Of a DNA stretch of 63,591 nt, positions 50,882 through 59,632 are shown piece after piece. The stretch is taken from assembly GCA_016182905.1 (NCBI GenBank), contig JACPFR010000001.1:1-63591 (forward strand). Direction: 5' to 3'. Made by a program: the position numbers and the translations under genes. The first letter of the stretch is position 1; each line of letters starts with the position of its first letter. The notes below the pieces were generated by a model that saw only the letters and a list, made by a program, of their open reading frames with translations, ran no database searches and was not told the origin of the DNA. The DNA comes from Elusimicrobiota bacterium. Its GTDB lineage: Bacteria > Elusimicrobiota > Elusimicrobia > UBA1565 > UBA9628.

Positions 50882-51946
50882 GTGAGATTCCGCCCGCTTT
50901 TCGCGGCCGCCTTCCTCTTAGTAGCGCCTGTCTCGCGCGCCCAGGCCCCCGACCCCCTCAAGGCGGCGATCGAGGCGTCCAAGGCCTCCGACCCGATGGC
51001 CAGGCGGCAGGCGGCGGAGACCCTCGGCCTCTCGCGCAATCCCGCGGCCGTGCCCGCCCTCGAGGCCCTTCTCGGCGACGCGCATCCCTTCGTGCGCGCG
51101 GCCGCCTGCGACGCCCTCGGCCTCCAGCGCTCGCGCGCCTCGGTCCCCCGGCTCTCGACGGTGCTGTCCGGCGACTCCGATCCCCGCGTGCGCCAGGCCG
51201 CGGCTACCGCGTTCGTCTACATCGGCGACGGCGCGGCCGCCGGCGTCCTGATCGGGGCCTTGAAGGACGCCGCCGCGCCGGTGCGCCACGCGGCGATGCG
51301 CGCGCTCGGGAAGCTCCGCGCCGGGGGCGCGGTCGGCGCCCTGGCGAGCGTCCTGTCCGATCCCGACGCCGCCGCCCGCAAGGTCGCGGCCGCCGCCCTG
51401 GGCGAGATCGCCTCGAAGGAGAGCGTGCCGGCCCTGTCCAGCGCCCTGTCCGACGCCGACGCCGGGGTCCGCGCCGAGGCCGCCAAGTCTCTCGGCCTCA
51501 TCGCCGATCCGAGCGCCGGACCGGCCCTGACGGCGGCCCTCAAGGACCCCGACGCGGGGGTGCGCGTGCAGGCCGCGACCTCCCTGGCCCGCGCCGGGGA
51601 CCCGTCGGGCCTCCCCGTCGCCTACGCCGCCTTGAAGAGCCCGGACGCGACGACCCGCCAGCAGGCGGCCGCGACGGTCGGCCTCGTCGGCGACGCGAAA
51701 GGCCTCGCCGCGCTCGACTCCGCCCGTGCCTCCGAGAAGGACGTCAACACCTCGGGCATGATGGATTACGCGCGGGCGCAGCTCCGCGCCCGGCTCGGCC
51801 TGCCGGACAAGGAGCCGGCGAAGGCTCCTGCCAAAGCGCCGGCGAAGGCGCCCGCGGCGCCGGCCAAGAAGGCCCCGGTCAAGACGCCCCTCAAGGCTCC
51901 CGTGAAGACTCCCGCCAAAACCCCCGCGAAAAAGGTGAATCGATGA
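50882..51946 (+). CDS. Exported HEAT-repeat protein with Lys/Ala/Pro tail
   Basis: 354 aa from the GTG at 50882, chosen because it puts a clean signal peptide (MRFRPLFAAAFLLVAPVSRA) at the N-terminus; a TTG at 50846 would add 12 residues that spoil it. About eight HEAT/PBS-lyase repeats follow with the 'DPDAGVRVQAATSLARAGDP' pattern. The last ~45 residues are repeats of K-A-P and K-T-P, a flexible basic tail. No Shine-Dalgarno sequence precedes the GTG. It ends in an ATGA overlap with the cyclase gene. It is the same domain type as the protein before the giant gene, so the pair brackets the giant protein gene. Confidence 0.85.
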   Translation: MRFRPLFAAAFLLVAPVSRAQAPDPLKAAIEASKASDPMARRQAAETLGLSRNPAAVPALEALLGDAHPFVRAAACDALGLQRSRASVPRLSTVLSGDSDPRVRQAAATAFVYIGDGAAAGVLIGALKDAAAPVRHAAMRALGKLRAGGAVGALASVLSDPDAAARKVAAAALGEIASKESVPALSSALSDADAGVRAEAAKSLGLIADPSAGPALTAALKDPDAGVRVQAATSLARAGDPSGLPVAYAALKSPDATTRQQAAATVGLVGDAKGLAALDSARASEKDVNTSGMMDYARAQLRARLGLPDKEPAKAPAKAPAKAPAAPAKKAPVKTPLKAPVKTPAKTPAKKVNR

Positions 51947-54015
51947 ATCTGCTCGGAAAAACTTTCCCGAAACGCTTCAGCGCGGTGTTCTGCGTCCTCG
52001 CGGCGGTCGCCTACCTCCCCTATCTCGTCGGCATCCCCAGCAACGGCATGTTCGCCTCCATCGAGCGGGTGTGGCACGATCACGCCTTCACTTTGCGCGA
52101 GGGGAGCATCAAGGCCGGCGATCCCCGGCTCATCCTCCTGGCCGTCGACGACGACACGGTCCACGAGCTCGGCTTCCCCCTGCCGCGCAAGGTCTACGCG
52201 AAGGCCCTCGAGAAGTTGAAGGACTTCGGCGCGAAGACCGTCGTGTTCGACGTGCTGTTCCTCGAGAACCGCGAAGGCGACGCGGAGCTCGCGGCGGCGG
52301 CCAAGCGCCACGGCAAGGTCATCCAGCTCTTCGTCGTGGAAAAGCCCGAGGGAGCCGACAAGGCCCGCGTGCAGATGGCCGTCAAGCCGCTCAAGGCCAC
52401 CGCGCAGTACCTGGGCTCGCCCAGCATCGGCCAGCACCTCGAGGACGACGGCCACATCCGCACCTTCCTCCTGTTCAACCCCGAGTTCGAGGACCCGATC
52501 CTGACGGGCAAGCCGTCGACGTCGCTTCCCGCGGCGGCCGTGGCGAGCTTCACCGGCAAGAGCTTGGACCAGGTCCTCAAGGAGAACCCGGCGGAGCAGA
52601 TGCCGATCCCGGTCCTGAACTTCCGCAAGCCGCTCGAATGGCCGAAGCACCCGGACAGCCCGCCGAGCGACGTGAACTCCTCCCCTTTCCGCACGATCTC
52701 CCTGATGGACCTGGTCAAGGGCACGATGTCGAAGGAGCAGCAGGCGGCGCTGAAGGACTCGCTCGTCGTCGTCGGCTCGATCCCGACCGGCTACTTCGAC
52801 CATTACCCGGCGCCGTTCAACTCCCACATGCCCGGGCCCGAGTTCCACCTGACGGCCATCGACAACGTCCTCAACGGCGACGCGCTCGAGGCCACCAGCC
52901 GGCTGAACGTCCTGCTGCTCGTGCTCCTCTCCGCCTGGGTGCCGTATTTCATCCTGCGGGCCCTGTCGCCCGCCCTCGGGGCCGTCGCCGTCGCGGCGGT
53001 GCTCGCCGCGATGCTGGGGGGCTCCCTGCATCTGATGAGCCGGGGGACCGTGATCTACCCCGTCGCGCCGGGCCTGACGCTCGCCGTGAGCTTCCTCGTC
53101 CTGACCGTGCACCGCGTCCTCGCCGAGGGCGCCGAGAAGCAGCTGATCAAGGCGAAGTTCGGGCAGTTCGTCTCGCCCGAGATCGTCGAGGAGCTGGCCA
53201 ACGACCCGGAGAAGGCGAAGCTCGGCGCGCAGAAGCGCGAGATGACGGTGCTCTTCCTCGACATCGCGCACTTCACGACGATCTCGGAGAAGATGGGGCC
53301 CGAGGCGCTGATGGCCTTCCTCAACAAGTACCTGTCCAAGCTCAGCGAGGTCATGCTGGACCGCCGCGGCACGATCGACAAGTTCATCGGCGACTGCATC
53401 ATGGCGTTCTGGAACGCGCCGCTCGAGAACAAGGAGCACGCGAAGGACGCCGTGCTCTCCGCGCTGCACTGCCAGCAGGCGATCAACGAGCTCAACAAGA
53501 ACCTCGACCCCGGGCTGCCGGAGATACCCGCGATCCGCATCGGCATCAACACGGGCCAGATGAACGTCGGCTTCACCGGCACCGAGCGCAAGCTCGCCTA
53601 CACGGTGATCGGCGACGAGGTCAACCTCGCCTCCCGCCTCGAGGGCGCGAACAAGTTCTTCGGCTCGAGCATCATCATCAGCGAGCCGACCTTCCAGGGC
53701 TCCAAGGCCGCCGTCGAGGCCCGCTACCTGGGCCGCGCGCGCGTCGTCGGCAAGGCGACGCCGGTCCCCGTGTACGAGCCCCTCGCTGAAAAAGGGAAGT
53801 TGACGCCTATCTGGGCGAAGGCTCTCCCCGTATGGGACAAGGGCGTGAAGGCCTTCTACGACAAGAAGTACGAGGAATCCCTCGCCGTTTTCATGGAGTT
53901 CGCGAAGCTGATGCCCGGGGACGGCCCCGGCGAGCTTTATCTCAACATCTCCCGGGACTACGCGGCCCTGCCGCCCGACGACTGGGACCAGGTCTTCAAC
54001 CTCACGGCGAAATAG
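51943..54015 (+). CDS. CHASE2-domain class III adenylate/guanylate cyclase
   Basis: 690 aa. A first hydrophobic segment (~11-32) is followed by an extracytoplasmic CHASE2 domain (~40-320; LILLAVDDDTVHELGFPLPR and KTVVFDVLF are typical), about three further membrane segments (~323-395) and a cytoplasmic class III cyclase domain (~425-600). Metal-binding Asp440 (FLDIAHF) and Asp484 (FIGDCIMAFWN), base-selecting Lys480, GINTGQMNVGFTG and YTVIGDEVNLASRLEGAN are intact, so it should be active, probably making cAMP. A ~70-residue C-terminal part with a TPR-like helix pair ends it. AAGGTGA precedes the ATG, which overlaps the HEAT gene stop. It may couple an external signal to the same physiology as the giant surface protein. 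Confidence 0.93.
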   Translation: MNLLGKTFPKRFSAVFCVLAAVAYLPYLVGIPSNGMFASIERVWHDHAFTLREGSIKAGDPRLILLAVDDDTVHELGFPLPRKVYAKALEKLKDFGAKTVVFDVLFLENREGDAELAAAAKRHGKVIQLFVVEKPEGADKARVQMAVKPLKATAQYLGSPSIGQHLEDDGHIRTFLLFNPEFEDPILTGKPSTSLPAAAVASFTGKSLDQVLKENPAEQMPIPVLNFRKPLEWPKHPDSPPSDVNSSPFRTISLMDLVKGTMSKEQQAALKDSLVVVGSIPTGYFDHYPAPFNSHMPGPEFHLTAIDNVLNGDALEATSRLNVLLLVLLSAWVPYFILRALSPALGAVAVAAVLAAMLGGSLHLMSRGTVIYPVAPGLTLAVSFLVLTVHRVLAEGAEKQLIKAKFGQFVSPEIVEELANDPEKAKLGAQKREMTVLFLDIAHFTTISEKMGPEALMAFLNKYLSKLSEVMLDRRGTIDKFIGDCIMAFWNAPLENKEHAKDAVLSALHCQQAINELNKNLDPGLPEIPAIRIGINTGQMNVGFTGTERKLAYTVIGDEVNLASRLEGANKFFGSSIIISEPTFQGSKAAVEARYLGRARVVGKATPVPVYEPLAEKGKLTPIWAKALPVWDKGVKAFYDKKYEESLAVFMEFAKLMPGDGPGELYLNISRDYAALPPDDWDQVFNLTAK

Positions 54016-54016
54016 A

Positions 54017-54733
54017 ATGAACATTTTCTGGCGGCTGATGTTCGGCCACCTGCTCTGCGATTTCACGCTCCAGACGAACTTCATCAACCGCTGGAAGCGC
54101 ACGAGCATGTGGGGCCTCCTCGCGCATTGCGCGATGCATCCCGTCGCGTACCTGATCATCGCCTGGCCCTTCCTCGGCGACTTCTGGATCGAGAACGCCT
54201 TCTTCCGCCTGAACGGCTGGACCTGCATCGCGATCATCTTCATCACGCACTTCCTCGAGGACTGGTGGCGCGTGTACACCATCTTCAAGTACGGGATGCC
54301 GGACAACACCTTGTTCTTCGCCTGGGACCAGGTCATCCACTACGCGGTGATCTTCTCCGTGGCCCCGCTGGCCGTCACGACGACGCCCGTGGCGGGCTTC
54401 TTCCCCGAGAAGTGGCCGGTGCTCGGCTGCCTGTTCGTGCTCGTCACCCACGCCTGCACGGTGCTCATCTACTTCCTCGAGAAGGACCTCCACGGGGCCG
54501 ATTATCCCGCCGACGACGAGAAGCACCTCGCGATGGCCGAGCGCCTCGTGCTGGCGCTGTGCTTCCTGTTCCCGACGCCGCTCGGCGCCGGGCTGCTCGC
54601 GGCGGGCTGGCTCGGGGTGATGTTCTTCCTGCGCCGGCGCCGCCTCTTCGACCTGACCGCCTTCACCTTCTACATGGGCGCGGCCGTCTCCGTGATCTGC
54701 GGCGTCGCCGCCCGATTCGTCTACTACTCGTAA
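54017..54733 (+). CDS. DUF3307-type integral membrane protein
   Basis: 238 aa, starting one base after the cyclase stop. The first ~120 residues match the DUF3307 pattern: GHLLCDFTLQTNFINRWK, LLAHCAMHPVAYLII, FITHFLEDWWRVY, with conserved His and Asp in the membrane part. About six hydrophobic segments are visible in total. Function is unknown for the family. Confidence 0.82.
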   Translation: MNIFWRLMFGHLLCDFTLQTNFINRWKRTSMWGLLAHCAMHPVAYLIIAWPFLGDFWIENAFFRLNGWTCIAIIFITHFLEDWWRVYTIFKYGMPDNTLFFAWDQVIHYAVIFSVAPLAVTTTPVAGFFPEKWPVLGCLFVLVTHACTVLIYFLEKDLHGADYPADDEKHLAMAERLVLALCFLFPTPLGAGLLAAGWLGVMFFLRRRRLFDLTAFTFYMGAAVSVICGVAARFVYYS

Positions 54734-54743
54734 GGAGTCCGTC

Positions 54744-55889
54744 ATGAACGACATTCTCGTCCTCTCCGCCTCCCGCACCGCCATCGGCTCCATCAACGGC
54801 GTGTTCGCCAATCACGCCGCGCCGCAGCTGGCCGCCAAGGCCGCCGCCGACGCGATCGCCAAGTCGGGCGTGAAGCCCGAGGAGCTCGGCGAGGTCGTGC
54901 TCGGCTGCGTGATCCCCGCCGGCATCGGCCAGGCTCCCGCGCGCATGGCCGCGATCGGGGCCGGCATCCCGGTCTCCGTGGGCGCTACGACGGTCAACAA
55001 GGTCTGCGGCTCGGGCATGAAGGCCGTGATGCTGGCCTCCCAGGGCATCGCGCTGGGCGAGCACGACTACGCGCTGGCCGGCGGCATGGAGTCCATGTCC
55101 AAGGCGCCCTACCTCCTCGACAAGGCCCGCTCCGGCTACAAATACGGCGACGCGAAGCTCCTCGACGCGGTGCTCCGCGACGGCCTGATCAACCCCTACG
55201 ACGGCGCGCACATGGGCGACTGCGGCGAGTTGTGCGCCAAGGAGCACGGCTTCACGCGCGAGATGCAGGACGCCTGGGCGGTCCGCTCGTACGAGCGCGC
55301 GGCGGAAGCCGTCGCCAAGGGGTATTTCAAGAACGAGATCGTCTCCGTCGACGGCATCGAGCTCGACGAGGAGCCGGGCCGGGCCAAGCTGGATAAGGTC
55401 GGCAAATTGCGGCCCGCCTTCCAGAAGGACGGCACCATCACCGCCGCCAACGCCTCCAAGCTCAACGACGGCGCGGCGGCCCTCGTGCTGTCGTCGGCCA
55501 AGGGCGCGGCCGGCAAGAAGCCGCTCGCCCGGATCGTCGGCTGGGCCACGCACTCCCAGGAGCCGAAATGGTTCACCACCGCCCCGGCGGGCGCCGTGGA
55601 GAAGCTCCTGAAGAAGGTCGGCTGGACGGTCGATCAGGTCGACCTCTTCGAGGTCAACGAGGCGTTCGCGGTGGTCACCTTGGCCGTGGCCAAGCTCGGC
55701 AATCTGCCTCATGAGAAGATCAACGTGCACGGCGGCGCGGTCGCCCTCGGCCATCCGCTCGGCGCCTCCGGCGCGCGCATCCTCGTGACCTTGATCAACG
55801 CGCTCAAGGTCCGCGGCGGCAAGCGCGGCGTCGCCGGCATCTGCCTCGGCGGCGGGGAGGCCGTGGCCGTTGCCCTCGAACTCGTTTAA
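54744..55889 (+). CDS. Acetyl-CoA C-acetyltransferase (thiolase II type)
   Basis: 381 aa, about ten shorter than usual. The active-site nucleophile is Cys88 ([12 protein letters not shown]); His337 is in [16 protein letters not shown] and Cys367 in [16 protein letters not shown] is present too. It condenses two acetyl-CoA to acetoacetyl-CoA or runs in reverse. AAGGAG lies well placed before the ATG. Its stop lies inside the start of hutH. No other beta-oxidation or PHB genes are visible here, so the direction of use is open. Confidence 0.95.
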   Translation: MNDILVLSASRTAIGSINGVFANHAAPQLAAKAAADAIAKSGVKPEELGEVVLGCVIPAGIGQAPARMAAIGAGIPVSVGATTVNKVCGSGMKAVMLASQGIALGEHDYALAGGMESMSKAPYLLDKARSGYKYGDAKLLDAVLRDGLINPYDGAHMGDCGELCAKEHGFTREMQDAWAVRSYERAAEAVAKGYFKNEIVSVDGIELDEEPGRAKLDKVGKLRPAFQKDGTITAANASKLNDGAAALVLSSAKGAAGKKPLARIVGWATHSQEPKWFTTAPAGAVEKLLKKVGWTVDQVDLFEVNEAFAVVTLAVAKLGNLPHEKINVHGGAVALGHPLGASGARILVTLINALKVRGGKRGVAGICLGGGEAVAVALELV

Positions 55890-57366
55890 GCTCGGCTCGG
55901 CCCTCACCCTCGAGGGCCTCGCCTCGGTCGCCGTCGACGGCCGCAAGGCGGTCCTGCCGGCGTCGGCCCTGAGGCGCGTCGCGGCCTCCCGCCGCGTGCT
56001 CGAGTCCGCGATGGCGGCGGGCGGGACGATCTACGGCGTCAACACCGGCTTCGGCGAGCTCGCTTCGACGCGCATCTCCACCGAGCGCCTCGCCCAGGTC
56101 CAGCGCAACCTCGTCCTGTCCCACTCCTGCGGCGTCGGCGAGCCTCTCGACGCGATCGAATCCCGCTCGATCCTGTTTCTGCGGGTCAACGAGCTGTCCC
56201 GCGGCTTCTCCGGCGTGCGTCCGGCGCTGGTCCGCCACTTGGCCCGCATGCTGGAGGCGAACATCATCCCGTTGATCCCGAGCCGGGGTTCCGTCGGCGC
56301 CAGCGGCGACCTCGCCCCTCAGGCTCATATGGCCCTCGCCGTCATCGGCGAAGGCGACGTTTTCTTCCGCGGCCGCCGCATGGCGGCCGCGAAGGCGTTG
56401 AGGGCCGTCGGGTTGTCCCCTTTCGTCCTTTCCGCCAAAGAGGGGCTGGCTCTCTTGAACGGCACCCAGGCCATGCAGTCCGTCGGCGGCCTGGCGCTGT
56501 TGGCCGCGGAGCGCGTTTACCGCGCCGCCAACCTCGCCTGCGCCGCGTCGTTGGACGCGCTGACCGGCACCCCGTCGCCGTATGACGAGGCCATCCAGGC
56601 CTTGAAGCCGCACCCCGGTCAAATAGCAGCCGCGCGTTCTTTGCGTCGGCTTTTGGCCGGCTCCGAGATCAGGAGATCTCATGCCATAGACGACCCGCGC
56701 GTGCAGGACTCCTACTCCCTGCGCTGCGTCCCCCAGGTCCACGGAGCCGTCCTGGACCGGCTGACGGAAGCCCGCCGCGTCGTGGAGATCGAGCTCGGCT
56801 CGGTCACCGACAATCCCCTCGTTTCGGGAGGCCGCGTGATCTCCGGCGGCAACTTCCACGGACAGGCCCTGTCCTTCGCCTTCGACTCGGCGGCCGGAGC
56901 GCTCGCCGCGTTGGCGAACATCTCCGAGCGCCGCACCTTCCAGGTCACGACCGGGACGGCTCCGCGCCTGAAGCCTTTCCTGGCCCGCGACCCGGGGGTC
57001 GAGTCCGGACACATGATCGCCCAGTACGCCGCCGCGGCGCTTGCCTCCGAGAACAAGACCCTCGCCCACCCCGCCTCCGCCGACTCCGTGCCGACCTCCG
57101 CCAACAAGGAGGACTTCGTCTCGATGGGCATGTGGTCCGCCCTCAAGTTCAAGAAGACCGTCTGGAACGCCGCGCAGGTCGTCGCCATCGAGCTCGTCTG
57201 CGCCGCCCAGGCCGTCGAATTCCACCGCCCGCTGAAGTCGGGCCGCGGGGTGGAGGCGGGCCTGGCGGTCCTGCGCTCGAAGGTCAAAGCGTCCCGCGGG
57301 GACGAGGTCCTTTCGGGTAAATTGGAGACGGCAAGAGAGCTGGTTTTGTCCGGCGCGTTCGACTAG
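55870..57366 (+). CDS. hutH: Histidine ammonia-lyase
   Basis: 498 aa from a TTG at 55870 that overlaps the thiolase end by 20 bases. The MIO-forming triad is Ala144-Ser145-Gly146 in [16 protein letters not shown], and [12 protein letters not shown], the Q-rich [16 protein letters not shown] and VTDNPL motifs are all as in active HutH. It converts histidine to urocanate plus ammonia, first step of histidine breakdown, in the cytoplasm. hutU follows after a 41-base gap that holds one copy of a 31-bp inverted repeat. Confidence 0.96.
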   Translation: MPSNSFKLGSALTLEGLASVAVDGRKAVLPASALRRVAASRRVLESAMAAGGTIYGVNTGFGELASTRISTERLAQVQRNLVLSHSCGVGEPLDAIESRSILFLRVNELSRGFSGVRPALVRHLARMLEANIIPLIPSRGSVGASGDLAPQAHMALAVIGEGDVFFRGRRMAAAKALRAVGLSPFVLSAKEGLALLNGTQAMQSVGGLALLAAERVYRAANLACAASLDALTGTPSPYDEAIQALKPHPGQIAAARSLRRLLAGSEIRRSHAIDDPRVQDSYSLRCVPQVHGAVLDRLTEARRVVEIELGSVTDNPLVSGGRVISGGNFHGQALSFAFDSAAGALAALANISERRTFQVTTGTAPRLKPFLARDPGVESGHMIAQYAAAALASENKTLAHPASADSVPTSANKEDFVSMGMWSALKFKKTVWNAAQVVAIELVCAAQAVEFHRPLKSGRGVEAGLAVLRSKVKASRGDEVLSGKLETARELVLSGAFD

Positions 57367-57370
57367 GATT

Positions 57371-57401
57371 TTGGTGTCAGGCTCGCAAATTCGTTGAATT
57401 C
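57371..57401 (+). repeat. Left copy of a perfect 31-bp inverted repeat pair
   Basis: It runs from TTGGTGTCAGGCTCG at its left end to GTTGAATTC at its right end and has an exact reverse complement at 59600-59630. It fills most of the gap between hutH and hutU and ends six bases before the hutU ATG, so no normal Shine-Dalgarno sequence is present there. The GGTGTCAGGC end resembles that of the hairpin at 13283. Confidence 0.9.
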
Positions 57402-57407
57402 TTTTCC

Positions 57408-59057
57408 ATGAGAACCATTCGAGCGGCGCGCGGAAGCAAATTATCCTGCAAGGGCTGGCAGCAGGAGGCGGCCCTGCGCATGCTGATGAACAACCTCGAT
57501 CCCGAGGTCGCCGAGCGGCCGCAGGACCTCGTCGTCTACGGCGGCCGGGGCAAGGCGGCGCGGAACTGGGCCTGCTACGACGCGATCGTGAGGTCGCTCA
57601 AGGTCCTCGAGAACGACGAGACCTTGCTCGTCCAGTCGGGCAAGCCCGTCGCGGTGTTCAAGACCCACGACCAGGCGCCGCGCGTGCTCATCGCCAACTC
57701 CAACCTCGTCGGCAAGTGGGCGAACTGGGACCATTTCGACGAGCTCGACAAGAAAGGGCTCATGATGTACGGCCAGATGACGGCCGGCTCCTGGATCTAC
57801 ATCGGCACGCAGGGCATCCTGCAGGGCACGTACGAGACCTTCGCCGAGGCGGGCCGCCGGCGCTTCGGCGACAGCCTGACCGGCAAGACCGTCGTGACGG
57901 CGGGCCTGGGCGGCATGGGCGGGGCCCAGCCGCTCGCGGCCACGATGAACGGAGCGGCGTTCCTCGGCATCGAAGTCGATCCGACGCGGCTGCGCTTCCG
58001 GCTGAAGACGAAATATCTCGACGTCGTCGAGGAGAATCTCGACGCGGCCCTGGCGCGCGTGACGCGGGCCAAGGCGAACGGGGAGGCCTTGTCGGTCGGA
58101 TTATTGGGCAACGCCGCCGATATCATCCCCGAACTCGCTAAGCGGCGCTTCCCGGTCGACGTTCTGACGGACCAGACCTCGGCGCACGATCCCTTGTACG
58201 GATATATACCGCAGGGGTACGACGTGAGCACGGCCGCTCAGCTGAGGAGGAAGAACCCGAAGGAGTACGTCAAAAAATCCATCGCGTCGATGGGACGGCA
58301 TGTGGAAGGAATGCTCGCGCTCAAGAAGCAGGGCGCCGTGACCTTCGACTACGGCAACAATATCCGCGCCCGCGCCGAGGAGGCGGGCGTGAAGAACGCT
58401 TTTGATATTCCCGGATTCGTGCCCGAGTACATCCGCCCGCTGTTCTGCGAGGGCAAGGGGCCTTTCCGCTGGGCCGCGCTCTCGGGTGATCCCGAGGACA
58501 TACGGACCACCGACCGCGAGGTCCTGGCCGCCTTCCCGAAGAACGAGGCGCTCAAGCGCTGGATCGAATTGGCCGGACAAAAAGTCGCTTTCCAAGGCCT
58601 TCCCGCCCGCATCTGCTGGCTCGGCTACGGCGAGCGCGCCGAGATGGGCGCGCGCCTGAACTGGCTGGTCAAGAAGAAGAAGGTCGGCGCGCCCATCGTG
58701 ATCGGCCGCGACCACCTCGACTGCGGCTCGGTCGCCTCCCCCAACCGCGAGACCGAGGCCATGCGCGACGGCTCCGACGCCGTCGCCGACTGGCCGATCT
58801 TGAACGCCCTGCTCAACACGGCCTCCGGCGCCTCGTGGGTGAGCTTCCACCACGGCGGCGGCGTCGGTATGGGCTACTCGCTGCACGCCGGGCAGGTCAC
58901 AGTCGCCGACGGCACGAAGGCGATGGCGGCGCGGCTCGAGCGCGTCCTGGCCAACGATCCCGGACTCGGCGTGGTGCGCCACTTCGACGCCGGCTATCCG
59001 CAGGCGAAGGCGTTCGCGCGCAAGCACAGATCTCTCAAAATCCCGATGGCGAGGTAG
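57408..59057 (+). CDS. hutU: Urocanate hydratase
   Basis: 549 aa, normal length. NAD-binding region [15 protein letters not shown] (from residue 166); the catalytic Cys403 lies in [11 protein letters not shown], matching the essential Cys of Pseudomonas Hut[20 protein letters not shown] and [16 protein letters not shown] are the usual signatures. It converts urocanate to imidazolone propionate, second step of histidine breakdown. The later enzymes (hutI, hutG/hutF) are not in the window. The region before the ATG is occupied by the 31-bp repeat, which may affect expression. Confidence 0.97.
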   Translation: MRTIRAARGSKLSCKGWQQEAALRMLMNNLDPEVAERPQDLVVYGGRGKAARNWACYDAIVRSLKVLENDETLLVQSGKPVAVFKTHDQAPRVLIANSNLVGKWANWDHFDELDKKGLMMYGQMTAGSWIYIGTQGILQGTYETFAEAGRRRFGDSLTGKTVVTAGLGGMGGAQPLAATMNGAAFLGIEVDPTRLRFRLKTKYLDVVEENLDAALARVTRAKANGEALSVGLLGNAADIIPELAKRRFPVDVLTDQTSAHDPLYGYIPQGYDVSTAAQLRRKNPKEYVKKSIASMGRHVEGMLALKKQGAVTFDYGNNIRARAEEAGVKNAFDIPGFVPEYIRPLFCEGKGPFRWAALSGDPEDIRTTDREVLAAFPKNEALKRWIELAGQKVAFQGLPARICWLGYGERAEMGARLNWLVKKKKVGAPIVIGRDHLDCGSVASPNRETEAMRDGSDAVADWPILNALLNTASGASWVSFHHGGGVGMGYSLHAGQVTVADGTKAMAARLERVLANDPGLGVVRHFDAGYPQAKAFARKHRSLKIPMAR

Positions 59058-59059
59058 AT

Positions 59060-59557
59060 ATGGCCAGCGACTATTCTTTCGACTGCGTGTCCGACGTGGA
59101 CCTGAACCTGGTGTCCGAGGTGATCGCCGTGGCGCTCAAGGAGATCCAGAACCGCTTCGACCTGAAGACCGCCAACGCCTCGATCGAGCTGATGGTGAAG
59201 GAAAAGAAGCTCATCGTCCGCGCGAGCGACGAGTTCAAGGCCGAGCAGGTCTACGACGTCCTGCTCACCCGCATGGCCAAGCGCGGCCTGCCGATCAAGA
59301 ACCTGACCAAGGCGAAGGCCGAGGCGGCGCTGGGCCAGACCGCGCGCATCGACGTGACCATCCAGTCGGGCATCCCGACCGACAAGGCCAAACTGATGCA
59401 GGCCGCGATCAAGGAGAACAAGCTCAAGGTCAACGCCCAGATCCAGGACGGCCAACTGCGCGTGACGAGCAAGTCGAAGGACGAGCTCCAGGCCACGATG
59501 AACGTGCTCAAGGCCGGCAAGTTCGACCTCGACCTCCAGTTCAAGAACTTCCGCTAG
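59060..59557 (+). CDS. yajQ: YajQ-family nucleotide-binding protein
   Basis: 165 aa. It opens with MASDYSFDCVSDVDLNLVSE, close to the family norm, and has the two-domain ferredoxin-like pattern with LIVRASDEFKAEQVYDVL and GIPTDKAKLMQAAIK ... LRVTSKSKDELQ ... LQFKNFR at the end. GAGGTAG precedes the ATG, two bases after hutU. YajQ proteins bind nucleotides and RNA; a Xanthomonas member is reported to bind c-di-GMP. With a GEMM riboswitch in the same window, a c-di-GMP link is worth noting, but synteny to hutU gives no functional hint. Confidence 0.95.
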   Translation: MASDYSFDCVSDVDLNLVSEVIAVALKEIQNRFDLKTANASIELMVKEKKLIVRASDEFKAEQVYDVLLTRMAKRGLPIKNLTKAKAEAALGQTARIDVTIQSGIPTDKAKLMQAAIKENKLKVNAQIQDGQLRVTSKSKDELQATMNVLKAGKFDLDLQFKNFR

Positions 59558-59560
59558 CGC

Positions 59561-59632
59561 GGAATTCGTCGAATTGTCAGGCCAGGCACCGGGGGCCCGG
59601 AATTCAACGAATTTGCGAGCCTGACACCAAGA
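59561..59632. repeat. Composite repeat between convergent genes, with right copy of the 31-bp inverted repeat
   Basis: Bases 59600-59630 are the exact reverse complement of 57371-57401. To the left lies a related partial unit (GAATTCGTCGAATTGTCAGG, then CCAGGCACCGGGGGCCCGG), so two degenerate units are placed head to tail. GTCAGGC at 59576-59582 can pair with GCCTGAC at 59619-59625. The element sits between the ends of yajQ (plus) and the minus-strand gene and might also stop transcription from both sides, although no T-run is clear. Confidence 0.85.
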
